Origin: Symbiodinium natans
Taxonomy: Eukaryota; Sar; Dinophyceae; Suessiales; Symbiodiniaceae
Direction of reading: 5' to 3'
Assembly (NCBI GenBank): GCA_905221605.1
Contig: CAJNDS010000564.1
Location: 1 to 64,000 of the forward strand
Length of the DNA: 64,000 nucleotides
In this document: positions 30,640 to 42,620 of the stretch, piece by piece
How the letters are laid out: the number at the start of each line of letters is the position of its first letter
Position numbering within the stretch: the stretch's first letter is position 1
The notes under the pieces: generated by a model
Databases searched by the model: none
Told to the model about the DNA's origin: nothing
What the model saw: only the letters and a program-made list of their open reading frames with translations
Position numbers and translations under genes: made by a program

Positions 30640-33600
30640 TATGGCATCTGACAGCTACCAGAAGCGACCAGTGGCCGCACCAGTGGACTGTGATGTCCCT
30701 TTGAAAGTCCAGCAGTGCACAGCCACCAGCCACAGAGCCACCAACAGTGCAGATCGATTGAACAAAACAGCTGTCTTGCCATCATGCCCGGTAGCACATG
30801 GATTGTGTGAAGCACGCACTGTGGAGTGGCAAGCCACTTTGGTAACCTTGCCTTTCAAAGGCAGACGCTCTAAAGGATGAGATGAAACTCGCAGCTGATG
30901 CTCAGCAGCTGGTGGTGACAGCCTCAAGAAACAGTGATAGGATCTCTCTCTCTCTGACAATCAGCCTTGCACAGTCTGGTAGGCAGATGTTGCTGCTGAG
31001 CTGCTGCTTGCGCCCGAGTTGCATAGCGTGAAGTGGCCATGACAGTTGCCAGAGCGGCTCCAGATGAGCTACTTGTAGCGCTTTGAGGCCACGCGCAATG
31101 GCGAGCAGATCCCAGCTTTTCCATCTGTGTTGCAAACGGGCTCGTGCTTAAGCTTCGAGTTCCAGCCACAACAAAGGGCCAGTAGATTCCTTGCCAAAGC
31201 TGCACTTCGACTCGAGGCGGGGAGGTCTCAACAGGTATTAGAAACAGATTCAATCGGTCTGAAGGCCTTTTCGACGTACCTTCTCGCCCAAGCTGCTGCT
31301 GCCGCCTCGGTTCTTTCTTCGCGCTGAGGAATCTGGGATGCGCTGAGTCGCGGGTCTGATCTGTGGTTGAGGTTGACTCCGGAAGATCGTTTCCTGAAGT
31401 TGACCTTGAGGAGGCATCTGTCTAAATTGTTGGACCGGGCCGTCGAAGGAACAGATGTCCAACTGCGCAGGTGCGAAGTGAGTTTGATGACCTCCTCATG
31501 GACTATTACAAGATGGTGGTGCTTGTCTATTTCTGAACATTCTACGGCTTGGGTGTGCTTGTTGAAGCCAATAAGGTGAGAGAGCACGACGAGCTTGCAT
31601 TCAATATCATCCCTTCCTTTCAGGTCGGCAGTGACTTGATGTAGTATGCGGTTTTCTGAAGGCGTTTGGAATGGCTTTCATCAGTTGCAGACATTGCAGG
31701 CATCTGCTTTGCAGCGCCTTGTGCGTGTCAAGACGCCCGGAGCTTGGTGAATTCAGTTCTGGAGCAATGTCGGAGCGAACATAGCACGAGGACTTCCCCC
31801 GTGAATCTGTTGGTGCTGAATTTGGGCCTGCTTCTCAGGTGCGCATCGGAGAGATCTGACAGTGAAGTTCATATTAACGTGTCCAGATCCCCACATCTTT
31901 GCAGTGCGGCAATGCGCAGCACTTGAGTTTTGGCAAAGTAGTCCGAGGTCAGACTGCCAAGGTAGGCTTCACCACGCTTTGGAGCATTCTCAGGTCGGCT
32001 TTTTTCCTCGAAGCGGCTAGCATCAAAAGGATATCTGTGGGAAAACTGCATCAGGCTGAGATCTGTTCCGCTGCGCATCTTCATTCTGGGCCCCTGCCTC
32101 AATGGGAAGCGCATGACATGGGGGACATGGGAATCGTGCAGTCGCCAGCTGCTGAGTCGCTGAGGCGACCCTGCAGGTCTTGAGGCACATCGCTGACTTG
32201 TGGGTAGTTTTTTGCTGATCTTATAAGGCGCAAGTGAAAAATTTTGGCTTTCACTGGGCAAGCAGCAGTTAAGGCGATAGGACTGAAATGCGCATCAGTC
32301 TTTTTTGACGATCGCTTTCCCACCAGAACTGGCGCTCGACTCTGCGAGAGCTTGCAGCAGCCTTATCACCCTGGCTGTTCTTTTGTTCTGCAATTCTCCC
32401 TCCATGCCGTATCCCTCTATGCCATACTAAGGAGGCTGCTGGCAAGACTCGAGACATCAATCTCATTGATCTGGAATTCGTGGAGCGCCTCCTATACCTA
32501 TGCTTCTTGACTGTCTCGTCGCACGCTATGTGTTGCCCTGGAGGACTTCACAAACAATCCCAACTTCCAGCTCTTCATGAGCCGCGAGTTTGCATGGTAC
32601 ATGACAAGTTGCCCACCGAAGCCACCGGGGCGTGTCCTTTCAGGTCAGTACCCGGCTGGCTGCGACGTCAACAAAATCGGTACGGCTCCTGTTTCCACTC
32701 AAAGCACCGGCTGACATTGGCAACCCAAACCCGAGGTGAAGCCTTGCTCGCCCGTTTCATATGTCCGAACCTCGCAATCTGCTTGGGTGGGAGCAGCGGG
32801 GGCTGTGTGTTGCTGTCGCTGGTGCAGGCCATGAGTTACTACCATCTGATGTGTCCGCCCAAGCTCCCGCTTTGGCTTTGCTGTTCCCTTGGCACATTTG
32901 TTGCTGATGCTGAGGTGGAGCGTGTCATAGCCATGGATCTTGGTGATGTCGTGCCCCAAGCTGACGAGGGAAAGGATGACGCTTGGGGGACTCCGGAGCA
33001 CTGAGCAGATAAGGTGCTTGTGATGGATGACATCGCAGACCTGTGGGCACAGTTCGACACATTTGAGAAGTACCTGCCTCGTTGGATTCCTTTGTCTTTC
33101 TCAGACCTAGCTTTAACTGCAATGTCGCGGGCTGCAGGCACCACATCTTCGCAGCCGCGCATATTTCAGTCGGGCGCTGAGATCTCTCGACTTAACTTTC
33201 TGTTGATGTCCACGTGTCCTGGCAGCACCCAGACGAGTGCCCACATGAAGTAAGGGTCTTCAGTCGATATTCCCACCGATTTGGACAAGCATAGGGCATA
33301 GGACTCTCCTTGAGGATGACATGAACTTGACTCAAACCCAGGTGTTGAGCCATGTAAATGGCGGCCTGGCCCTGTACGACTTGTCCAGGACTGAACAGCC
33401 TACCGTGTCCTTGGTGTCCCGCAGTACTGAATGCTGCGAAAGATGTAAAGAATTTGCTCTTCACCCTCGCCGTCCCTAGTCCACGTTTTCACTGTCATCA
33501 TTTACCTCCTGTACAAACCGTCGGTCATTTTGTTGAACTTCTTTGTTTTTTCAATCGTTTCAACCCCCTCTTGTTTGAGCGCTTTCCACCATTTCAACAG

Positions 33601-34380
33601 CGGATTTTGGACAAAAGTGGATGTTAGGCGCTTTCCCTTCACCCCGCCTCGGTCGCTGCGGTCGGTAAAGAGCCTGCAGAGGAAGAGCAGGCAAGTTTGT
33701 GTCATACTTTTGGTGCGCTTAAAGTGTCGGAATGGATGAGGGCGTATCCGAAGCCGGCGTCTGGAACTCCAGCATGCTTTCGCCCGCGCATTTTCTCTTC
33801 GTGTGACATCTTGCGGAGCGTTCGGTACCTTGTGCCGCTGCTCCGCGGCTCTGCACGTTCGTTCCACATCATTCCGCCTAAGATATTAGCTTCCGCTTTC
33901 GCACGGTTTTGCCTGAGCTGCGCTGTGGTGGGCGATGCCTTTGCGCAGCTTTCAAGTCCAAAACTGCACGATGGTGCAAGTCCCGCCAGCTTCGCTCTTT
34001 TCGATGCGTACCGCGCTGGCTTTCAACATGCAGCAGGTCCAAATCATCGACCAACGTCATGAGGGACCTGCTCCCGGAAGTAGTCACAAGACGTCGCTAC
34101 CGATCCTCTACTATCCAGTGTTCTTTGGCATCCCAGCATCGGTTCAGGGATTGTTTCCATCTGCCGGTGCCAACTTTGTGAGCCCGAAATTTCGAAATTA
34201 AAAGATTTGGAAGTTCTGCATACCTGCCCAATGTCAATTTTGCATGTGTTGGGATTGAGAGGCAAGTGCCGTGTGCATGTGTCATGGTGTCATGGCCTGA
34301 ACTGGAACGTGATTCTGTGTGCAGCGGCGTGGGCTGCACGCACTGGATCAAAGTCGATACGCAGATGAGTTGTGATACCC
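30640..34380. other. Unassigned region with exon-like fragments on the plus strand
   Basis: No gene could be named. Fragments that look like real protein next to AG|G junctions include KTRDINLIDLEFVERLLY (~32,446-32,500), LEDFTNNPNFQLFMSREF continuing to GQYPAGCDVNKIG (~32,541-32,700), ADAEVERVIAMDLGDVVP (~32,905-33,003, then TGA) and KVLVMDDIADLWAQFDTF (~33,014-33,095). They may belong to one or more multi-exon genes. No domain is recognised. Confidence 0.3.
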
Positions 34381-34384
34381 AGAC

Positions 34385-34690
34385 GAGTTTTGGGTCCTTG
34401 GGGGTTTAGGGAGGGTTTTAGGTTTCAGGGTTAGTTCAAGGGTTGTTGGGGCAGGGTTTGGTGCCTTAGGAGCTTTGGAGTTTTTGAGGCTTGGGAGTTT
34501 ACGATTTCGGATTTTGTTTGTAGGATCTTACAAGTAGATATGTTTGTTGTTTTGGGCCCTTGGAGTGTTAAGGGTATTAAGGCGTATGATTGTCGCGTTC
34601 AGGGCGCGAGATTTTCAGGGTTTTGAGGCTTTAGGGCGTTTAGGGTTTGACGGCTTGCAGGGTTTGTAGGGTGCTTGGTTTAGGGCTTGG
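34385..34690 (+). repeat. Degenerate telomere-like (TTTAGGG-related) tract
   Basis: Scattered gggtttagg, gttttaggtttcaggg, tttagggcgtttaggg and gtttagggc words on the plus strand, interspersed with drifted sequence. It lies about 300 bases upstream of the methyltransferase gene. Confidence 0.6.
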
Positions 34691-34979
34691 GTGTGGTTGC
34701 AGCGCCACCAATGGCAACGGGGATGGCTCAAGAGAGCTAGATGTGCAGGGCTGTCAGAAGCGGGTTATAGTTAGGACGGCTTTTGATGGTACTCTGTCCG
34801 AGCTTATTCTGTAATTTCTGGACAGAAGCTCTATGTTGGTCTCAGGCTGGGAAGTTTCTTTGAGAATATTCTAGCATAGGTGGTTCAAGAAAAGCGTAGA
34901 AGCATTGGCAATGGACCAACAAGACTGCTCGGACGATCGCTTGTTCGCCCTTCTGTTAGGCAACTGGGTGAGGTGATGC

Positions 34980-36182
34980 ATGATGCCACCCGTAGCTCCC
35001 TTCGCCGGGGGCTTCGCCGGGGTTGTTTTGTTTGCAGTCCTGCCACAGGTGGCTCCAGTTGATAACCAGTTGACAAAGGTGTTTCGACAGCAAGATTGGG
35101 TCTACAATGCATCATTGTTCTGGGACGTAAGTGCCCGCTTAGAGCCGCACACCGGGGAAGCGGTCGTTGACATCGCCAATCTGTTCACAGATCTCGTCGC
35201 TGGTGCCCAGGACGCAGTTTTTGCGTCTTGCACAGCACAGCGGAACTTCTTCTGCCAAGTGGGGTCGTGCTACATGCCGCAAGTCGTTGACTTTCTGATT
35301 CATCACACGAATCAGTTTTCAGAAGGTCTGCGCGAGGTGGCTCCTCGGCTCCCTGCAAGTTTGCAGTCCATCAGCTTGCACCTGGCCGATCTTGTCAGTC
35401 AGCTTGTGGGTGCTGTACCTGCTTGTGCGTTTTTGGCAGATCTTGTGGAGATTGCAGACTCGGAGGATCTTTGTGGGCTACATGTTCTGGATCTGCTACA
35501 ATGTGTCAAAGGGATTTCAGGGCTCTCGCGGGTGGCGATGTCCCGGATCCATGCAGCTCAGGTTGCTGCTTCCTTTCCGGACGGGCCCCTGAGAACAGCG
35601 CAGCCTACTGACATGGTGTTCGATGGCACACGTGGGTCGCGCTACGATGAGGTTCTGGCATCCCTGCTCAGCGACATCTCAGAAGTAAAGCAGGACAGCG
35701 TTGTAACAGCGGCGGAAGTCGGTGTCCACATGGGGCAAACCTCGAGCTTCCTGTTGGAAGAGCTGCCTCTCCTCGAAATGATTCTGGTGGATCCATTTGA
35801 GTATGCAGACGCTACGTATTTTGAAGAGCACGGCTTGTACAAAGATCGTCCAGATGCCGCGCGCACCTTCGACATTTTCTGGGACCGCCTGCGACCATAC
35901 CGGAATCGCAGCGTCATCATTTCGCAACGAAGTCCTGGCGCTGCGCGTTGGGTGCCGAACGCCTTTCTTGATCTGATTTTCATTGACAGCTTCCACGCCT
36001 ATGATGAATTGAAAGCAGACATCGAAGCTTGGCTGCCGAAGCTGCGACGCCCGGGTATCCTAGCAGGACACGACTACGGTTTATTTTGGCCTGGAGTATG
36101 TGATGCTGTTCACGAGTTTGCTGTGTCCAACGGCTTGCCTTTGGTGCTGGGGCCGGAAGGCATGTGGTGGTTCCAGCTGTAG
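34980..36182 (+). CDS. Class I SAM-dependent methyltransferase (methyltransferase family 24 type) with N-terminal leader
   Basis: A 400-residue intronless protein. Residues about 4-25 (PPVAPFAGGFAGVVLFAVLP) are hydrophobic and look like a signal peptide or anchor. Residues 40-240 are helical with no recognised domain. The methyltransferase is at about 243-390: glycine-containing motif I AAEVGVHMGQTSS (244-256), acidic motif II MILVDPFEY (267-275), then DLIFIDSFHAYDELKADIEAW (331-351, split: DLIFIDSFHAYDEL), then GILAGHDYG (359-367). The FIDxxHxYxxVxxDI..W and GGxxxGHDY pattern is typical of family 24 enzymes, which methylate small or sugar-like substrates. The actual substrate is unknown. Start MMPP is chosen because it opens the leader. 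It ends with TAG at 36,180-36,182. The lack of introns hints at retroposition. Confidence 0.8.
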   Translation: MMPPVAPFAGGFAGVVLFAVLPQVAPVDNQLTKVFRQQDWVYNASLFWDVSARLEPHTGEAVVDIANLFTDLVAGAQDAVFASCTAQRNFFCQVGSCYMPQVVDFLIHHTNQFSEGLREVAPRLPASLQSISLHLADLVSQLVGAVPACAFLADLVEIADSEDLCGLHVLDLLQCVKGISGLSRVAMSRIHAAQVAASFPDGPLRTAQPTDMVFDGTRGSRYDEVLASLLSDISEVKQDSVVTAAEVGVHMGQTSSFLLEELPLLEMILVDPFEYADATYFEEHGLYKDRPDAARTFDIFWDRLRPYRNRSVIISQRSPGAARWVPNAFLDLIFIDSFHAYDELKADIEAWLPKLRRPGILAGHDYGLFWPGVCDAVHEFAVSNGLPLVLGPEGMWWFQL

Positions 36183-38350
36183 CTGCATTGTAGCTGCGTA
36201 GCTATGATCTGAGCCTCTGATGAGCTCTGGGTTGTTCACCAATGTCAGCCCACCCTAGCCTACCCCCTCCTCACACCCTCAACCCGTCACCCCGTCACCC
36301 TGGCCTGCCACTTCAGCATAAACCAGGGCAAGTGGAGAGCAAGCTCGGGGGCGGGCTGTGGGTCATCAAACTGCTGGGAAGTGCAAGACCGACAAGCTTG
36401 CAGCTTGTAGTTACTTAGTTGCCAGGATGCGCTCCCGCAACTGGACGTCGATCGCTCTCAAGGCTGCAAGAGAAGGCCTCGAAAGGACTGTGGCGTGCAC
36501 TTCTGCATTGTCCCGATTGTCTCTGGACTTGCCTGTGGCGTCAGGAGTGGTGACTGCATCCATGATCAGTCCTTGATGAATACGCCTTGATCCCAGAAAG
36601 ACTGTAGACCAATCAATTAGTGCAAGAATGCAAGAAGAGATGCAGAGGAAGGGGCTCAGCCGAGGATTCATCTACACAGTCCGGGTGAGCTCGGGCCTCA
36701 GTAGAGAGCCCTCCATCTCTGCTCACCGTGCAAAGCCGCAAACCCAGGCCAAGCCCCATGCAAGCGCTGCCTTGCCGCTGGATGTTGGTGAGGGCCCCTC
36801 ACGTTGACTTTGTTGATCATCATCACTCAGCTATACAAAAATACTTTCTCGAAATTTCCAGCTGATCTGCGCAGAAGCTGGTTCCAGGATGGTGCAGCTC
36901 AGCTTCCCAGATCTTAGCTTACATGACTACACCAGGAGCTTGTCCAAGCCAAAGCATCCATCAGAAGGACAAGCTCACTTAGAACTTGTCAAACAACGAC
37001 AGAGTGGTGAGAGGGGCGCGGCCGTGTATGTTCGATGGCATGCGCGGCATAACCGAGCTGCGTCAAGGCCGGTTGCAGGAGACGAGAGACAAGAAGACTC
37101 ACTGCATGATGTGCTTCGTGATACATGTATCTGGTCACCCCCCACATTGATCCACCATTTTCGGTCTGTTATTCGCTGAGGGCCTGCGCTTCAGCGGCAG
37201 TATCGGCAACCTTCAATGCCAAGTAGCATGTTTTACATCGTTTGCACTTGCAGATGGACGAGTGCTAGAGGAATTCTGCCAAGTGCTTTCTCTTGATCTG
37301 GAATCTTGAACTTTCAGTCTTCAATCTCCCGCTTTCAGGAAAACCTGACGTGATATTTTGCTTTCTCAGGTTAAAGTTGAAAGTTTTTCGTTGCGCATTT
37401 CGCTGAGAAGGTTTTACCATTTACTTGGTCCCATAGCCGTGTGAATTTGGAATCGCTTGCGTTCCTATAATGGGGCAGGGCCCCGGGAGGTCATTTGGGG
37501 GTCGGTTGCCTTTGCCCCGACATGCAAATTACCAAGGATGCGCTTGGAGCCTGAAGGCATGCCCGCAAGAATTGGTTAAGTTCTCAAAGACTTGGCTCTC
37601 GAGCTTCTCTTGGCATGACGGCACGGCCTCAAGTCAGTTCAGGTCTGCATCTAAGCATGTTGGCAGCCCCAACTTGCCCCCCCCCCCCCCCCCCCCCGAA
37701 CTGGTTCCTTGCACCACCCATAACATAAATCCTCATCTGAGTCCCTGCACTAATTTTCGTACCACTTCTGCACTCGCCGAGTGTCCTTAAGATTGTGGCT
37801 TGCGAATCGGTTCTTAGCGGTTCGGTTGGTGGCGTGAATATATGGCTGATGGGATCTGGTGAGTCGTTTTAGTGGGTATTCTCGGGGGGCTCCATCATTC
37901 GGAAACTCGATTATCAGTGATTTCCTACGATTGAACCCGAGATGGTGGATATACATATCTATATAACAAAAATGTATATTATACAAAAATTTGTATAAAA
38001 AAACATGCAGGGACATCGTCCCCTGGATGCAAGATGTCGCAGCCAGCACGCTGAGTCGGCACGGGGGCCCAGATTGCTTGCATTTGGTAGTTCATAGTAA
38101 CGGTCCCCCACCTCTCTCGAGAGAGAAACCCAACCCTTCCGCAGATGGGAACAACGACGTGCAGTCGCACTCTGTAAAATTCCCCTTGCGAAATCATGAC
38201 CTTGGGAAGTGTGAAGGTTACAAGATGGAGATGGACCCAGCCCCGAGGTCACTTGGGAAAAAAAATTCTTGCGCTCTGAGACTTGACAGGTGTTTTTTCT
38301 CCGAGACGCGTGTGATGGTCCATGGATTTCGAATCGAGCATGAACACGAT
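36183..38350. other. Intergenic region with poly-C tract
   Basis: No gene is recognised. It includes a 21-base C run at 37,677-37,697 and an AT-rich patch around 37,950-38,010. Upstream exons of the TBC gene should lie near its right part but were not found. Confidence 0.4.
37677..37697 (+). repeat. Poly-C homopolymer (about 21 bases)
   Basis: Uninterrupted C run. Its length may be uncertain because homopolymers are error-prone in sequencing. Confidence 0.9.
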
Positions 38351-38358
38351 GCAGTATG

Positions 38359-38872
38359 ATGGATCCTTGTCGTGTTGTCCCAGAGCAGGTCATCCGCCAG
38401 TTAGACCTGGACCTTCCACGGACGGCTGGCGGCGACAAGTCACTGCAGGCCTGCATCGGAAGGCCAGATTGTTGCATGCATGTTCTGTTTTTCCTTGACA
38501 TTGGCGTATGTGGGACAATGATAGGCGCAGGGAGGGGTTCATGCCTTTCTCAGGGTTCGGGCCATGATTCTGCAGCATTTGGACGAGGATCCCGAGCCCG
38601 GACCAAAGGAAATGCCGCTTCTCGTGAATGTGTTTTTATACGTATGTAGATGCACCTTTTGACTGAAGGCTGGGCTACTGCCAAGGGATGACGTTGGTAG
38701 CAGCTGTTTTTGCTGCTGCCGTACAAGATCCAGAGGTGGAATGCCAGTGCGAACGCAGTAGAATCAGTAGAGGCATGCCGAACATGGAAGTCTCCTCGGT
38801 TCAGCAACTGTCCTAGGCGTACAAACGCTTCGCAGCATTTGTCCGACAAGTGCGTGGTCTTTGGTTGCTCAG
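38359..38872 (+). CDS. TBC domain (Rab GTPase-activating protein), four exons, N-terminal half of domain only
   Basis: TBC proteins speed GTP hydrolysis by Rab GTPases in membrane traffic, using an arginine and a glutamine finger. Exon 38,359-38,448 reads VPEQVIRQLDLDLPRTAGG and carries the IxxDxxRT arginine-finger motif, with a GC donor. Exon ~38,554-38,608 reads VRAMILQHLDEDPEPGPK. Exon 38,669-38,735 reads LGYCQGMTLVAAVFAAA, with the YCQG glutamine finger. Exon 38,817-~38,872 reads AYKRFAAFVRQVRGLWLL. The order and spacing match the first half of a TBC domain. I could not find the second half, and the BASS start codon lies only ~140 bases downstream. Either the TBC gene is truncated or its remaining exons lie beyond the transporter. 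5' exons are also unseen. Confidence 0.75.
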
Positions 38873-39014
38873 GGCCCAGCTTGAAAAACCCCTTTGAGCT
38901 TCAACTTGGTCTGGCCAGGTGCGGAGATCGGATTGGTTCCGAGATGTGGCTTGATGCAGCATTGGTGCTCAAATCCAAACAGGATTGCAAGCCTAGCCGC
39001 TTCCGGTTTTTGGG

Positions 39015-40438
39015 ATGATGACATCGCGAAGCAGATCCTTGATCCTCCCCTTTGTTGCTGGAATTGGGCTTTGCGCTGTGTTCTATGAGGGCTTTACCTT
39101 CATGGCATTGGCGCCCCAGCATGTTGCGCGCAGCACCTTTGCTGGAGTACGGGATTCGGTGGAGATCCGCCAAATCCACCAGCGAACCCTGGAGAGTGCC
39201 ACGAGCGCCACGGCCTCCACGGGTGGCCTGGCCAATGCCAAGGGCCCTCAGAGCCTTTCGGAGCGGGCCGCTTTGGTGCCCCCCTTTGCGGCTCTCTTGG
39301 GCTTGGCCAATGCGATGTTGGCGCGGCGACGCTCCGGGCGGTCCTTCTTGGGTCGCCGTGCGGAGGGTGACGCCGAGAGCACCGAAGAGGAAAGCACTTT
39401 GCAGAAGCTGAGCACTGGCTTCTGCAACCTTTTTGCAATCTGGTTGGCCATTGCAGCAATTGCTGCATTGAAGGAGCCGTCAACTTTCACGTGGGTCAAG
39501 TCCCAGTACTTCACCGGATTGCTGGGGTTGTTAATGTTCTCGGTGGGCATCACCACGACCATTGATGACTTCAAGGAGTGTTTGAAACGTCCGGGGGCCG
39601 TCGCCATCAACTTCATCTCCTGTTATGGTATCATGCCTTTGCTGGCGTTTATGCTGGCCAAGGCCATTGGAGCCGAGGGTGCTATTTTGGCAGGCCTTGT
39701 CCTTGTGGGATCCATCAACGGCGGCCAGGCTTCGAACCTTTGCACCTTGATCGCTGGGGGTGACGTGGCCTTGAGCGTTCTGATGACCACTTCGACCACC
39801 CTGGGCTGCATCGTGATGACTCCCTTGATCTGCAAGCTGGTGTTGGGCGCGGTTGTGCCTGTGGATGCCATGGGTATTGTGGTCTCCACCTTTCAGGTGG
39901 TCCTGGCGCCCATCTTCCTGGGCGTCGGTTGCAATACCCTTGTGCCAAAGTTTTGCAAGGCAGTGACGCCTTACACCCCAGTTGTCGGTGTGATCTCCAC
40001 CGTGTTGCTTGTGGGAGCTTCGGTGGCAGGCTGCGCCACACCCATCAAGGGAGCGGGCGTTCCCCTGCAGTTGGCCTGCCTTGCCCTTCACCTCTTTGGA
40101 GGTTTGCTCGGGTTCTTCGCCACACAGATCTGCGGCTTTGACCAAAGGACCTGCCGCACCGTGGCTATCGAGACCTCCATGAAGTCCTCTGCCTTCGGCT
40201 TCCTGCTCGCTTCCCTGCACTTCGGAGCCCGAGGGCCTAGCCAGAGCATAGGAGAGAAAGCAAGAAGGGAAAGGAGATCAGGAGTAGTAATGACGCAGCA
40301 TTGTTTCTGCACTGTGTCTGTACTGCCCCTGTACTCAAGGCCTTCAACGTGAGGGTTCCCTCGGCGGTCAGTGTGGTCTGGATGGCCATCGTCGGCAGCG
40401 TTCTGGCAGTGTACTGGAAGGGAAAGCCTACGAGCTGA
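39015..40438 (+). CDS. BASS-family (bile acid:Na+ symporter type) transporter, probably plastid-targeted; two exons
   Basis: Exon 1 is 39,015-40,226 (404 codons) and exon 2 is 40,340-40,438 (AFNVRVPSAVSVVWMAIVGS..KPTS, stop TGA). They are joined in phase across a 113-bp intron with GC donor and AG acceptor. Without splicing, the frame runs on into nonsense (RGPSQSIGEKARR). Total about 436 residues. Residues 1-~28 form a hydrophobic signal (LILPFVAGIGLCAVFYEGF), followed by an S/T/R/A-rich stretch to ~130, as in bipartite plastid leaders of peridinin algae. The core from ~133 has many membrane segments with the BASS signatures LMFSVGITTTIDDF (173-186), SINGGQASNLCTLIAGGDVA (233-252) and AIETSMKSSAFGF (384-396). 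Plant relatives move pyruvate, glycolate or related acids across the plastid envelope. The substrate here is inference. Confidence 0.9.
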
Positions 40439-41640
40439 AGTCACCAAGCGTCCGCACCTCTGAGACCTGGAGAGAGGAAGAAAGAGGAAGAGAGAGGGAG
40501 GGAGAGCGAGGGAGAGGCAGAGGGTGTACGAAAGAGGGGCTTTTTTGCTCTTTTGCTGTGTCGAAGGGGTGCTCTGCTTGCTGTGCCCTTTGCTTCTTGG
40601 AGGTGGTGGAGCGAAGGGGGCAGTTCATCCTGATTTTGCGGCTTGATGTGAAATTTGCGAAATTGTGAAATGTGAGATGCCGAAGCAGACTGTTGGTGGA
40701 TGCACTTGGTTCGAACGTGGCATTGGTCTGAGGTGAATCTCGAGCCAACAGTTCAATTCTCGCAAAGTGCGGCCCGAAGTTGCTTCTCGTGGCTTTTAGC
40801 GAATTTTAGCGTATGTACGGGTGGTGCTTGGACACTGCAGGTACATCAGGTGATGAGAAGCTTGGCCAATGATACTCCAACACCTTCTGATCGATTTCTG
40901 ACGCCTGCACTCTGGCACGGCGCTTGAGCGCCAGCCTGTGCAATCTTGTATGCTCGCAAACCTCGTACGCAGAGCGAGTGGGCTCCACCACTCGGTAGGA
41001 GGCGAGCTCTCACCCTGACAAAGACATCACTTTATGCTGTAAGTGGTAACCGGTCATCCATTGCCGGCAGAATCGCCTTGATGTCTCTGGTGCAGTATGA
41101 GGTTTGCCAAAGACTTTGATGCTTGCATGCCCGACTGCTCAGGAATTATGGTCTACTTATAGTCATAGTACTTCTGGTGAACTCGATTAGCCTACAGTCT
41201 CTACCGTGCCCTGGAGATGTTTTCTGGAGCTCTTGGGCAGACTCTGCTACCTGAATCGAACGTCAAGCCGCTGTCAAGCCAGAGCAAGGCTTAAGCTTTT
41301 GCAGCAGATTGACGCGCATGGGAAAGTGGAGCTTCTGCTTTCCTTGCTCGTGTTCTGTTCTAACCTTGCAGCTCTGATCCCGACACAAGTTTTCTGCCAA
41401 TCCTTCAGGCCCGGATTCCCACTGCTGGCCCCGTGTATGGCCGGGTTTGAGGCGTGTGGGTTTGTGAATTCTTGGAGAAACCTCTTGAAATTGAAAGTTT
41501 GGAGCAACTTTGAGCAACAGCTGCAAATGCGAAGTCTCGCTCCCAGGCCCTGGCTCGGGAGAAGCCTTGGTTCGAGCACTTCGACAGGTGAATGGCTGTG
41601 CGGGGAAAGAGGGGTTCTGCTGGGGGTGTTGGGTGCGGTT
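40439..41640. other. Spacer downstream of the BASS gene
   Basis: A purine-rich run (gagagaggaag type) spans 40,468-40,525. One fragment near 41,283-41,390 reads LKLLQQIDAHGKVELLLSLL and may be an exon. No motif is recognised. Confidence 0.3.
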
Positions 41641-41647
41641 CGAGTTG

Positions 41648-42620
41648 TGTTAAACTCGCCGTGAAATGCAAGCTCTGCGAAGGCTCGGTGTCCGCAGCGA
41701 CATGTTCCTTCCGCAGGAGGGGGTGGCCTTTGACTCACTTTGCGCTCACCTTCTTGCAGTGCGCCGAGCTAAGGCGCCAAGGGCCAAAGCCCCTAAGCCT
41801 AAGCTGATGTCCTGTCAGGCGCTGCTGTCCATGTTCGTGAACTGGCTGCCGCTAATGATGCTATTGTCCCCTGCTCACAAATCTGAGGTTGTAGAGGTTC
41901 TTCGGTTCCTTTGGCCACATGTCACAGATCCATGCAACGTTGTGCCAAAAGCCTTTGGTGCCAAGCTGTTCTTTGACTTAGGCATTGCTTAAACTTCTTG
42001 GAAGACTTTGGCCTTGCAGCCCTACTGGCTCTGTCTGGGGCACAGGACTTTGCGAGCTTAGAGTCAGGAGTCAAAGCACACGAAGGCACAGTTAGGCTGA
42101 CATGCTCAGCTCACTGTGCCAGTGGACATTGATGAAAGCATAGACGTTCTCTTCAGATGTCTGAGGGCGATTGCCTTCCTGGACCTGCACGAAGCCCACT
42201 TGCTCACCCAGCCCACTTTCGAGGACCTATCTACAGTCCACGCCCCTTTCAAGCCACTTCCATCCTCAAAACCAGGAGCTCATGGAGGCCTTGCAAAGTG
42301 CCGCTCCCAGGCGTGTGTTCCGAAGAGTTGCGGATGGTGCCCTCGTGGACATGTTAAGGCCTGAAGCAGGCGGAGTGCTGCCCATCCAAGCTGCTGGAGA
42401 CTGCTGAGGGAGGACTGAGCGAGGCCACCTCACGTTTCCCACATCAGATTTCATCTGTTTTGAATGACCCTCTCTTGAAAGCTCCCGTCAATAACAACAG
42501 CAGCAACAACGTCAAGACTTGGGAACTAGCATCTAACGAGGAAATGCTTCTTGCAGGCTGCGGAGGTCTTATTGTCGTGGACGGAAAGCCGGGCATTGGT
42601 TGTTTCGGGCTTCGGGGGTG
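41648..42620 (+). CDS. Exon cluster of an unrecognised gene
   Basis: Four plus-strand stretches have normal protein composition and sit by AG|G-like junctions. ~41,657-41,992 starts REMQALRRLGVRSDMFLP and includes SEVVEVLRFLWPHVTDP. ~42,116-42,265 starts VPVDIDESIDVLFRCLRAIA. ~42,275-42,380 starts QELMEALQSAAPRRVFRRVA and includes ALVDMLRPEAGGVLP. ~42,408-42,560 starts EGGLSEATSRFPHQISSVLN and includes VKTWELASNEEMLL. I do not recognise the family. The leucine-rich helical character would suit a repeat-type solenoid. Whether all four belong to one transcript is not shown. Confidence 0.35.

Noticed and set aside
31367-31520. Possible anoctamin-like fragment (EFDDLLMDYYKMVVLVYF)
   Set aside because: Only a vague resemblance to the FDDY..M motif; neighbouring exons do not support it.
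34715-34735. ggggatggctcaag as a spliced-leader relic upstream of the methyltransferase gene
   Set aside because: Only the last nine bases match the leader and the gene starts about 250 bases later; expected by chance.
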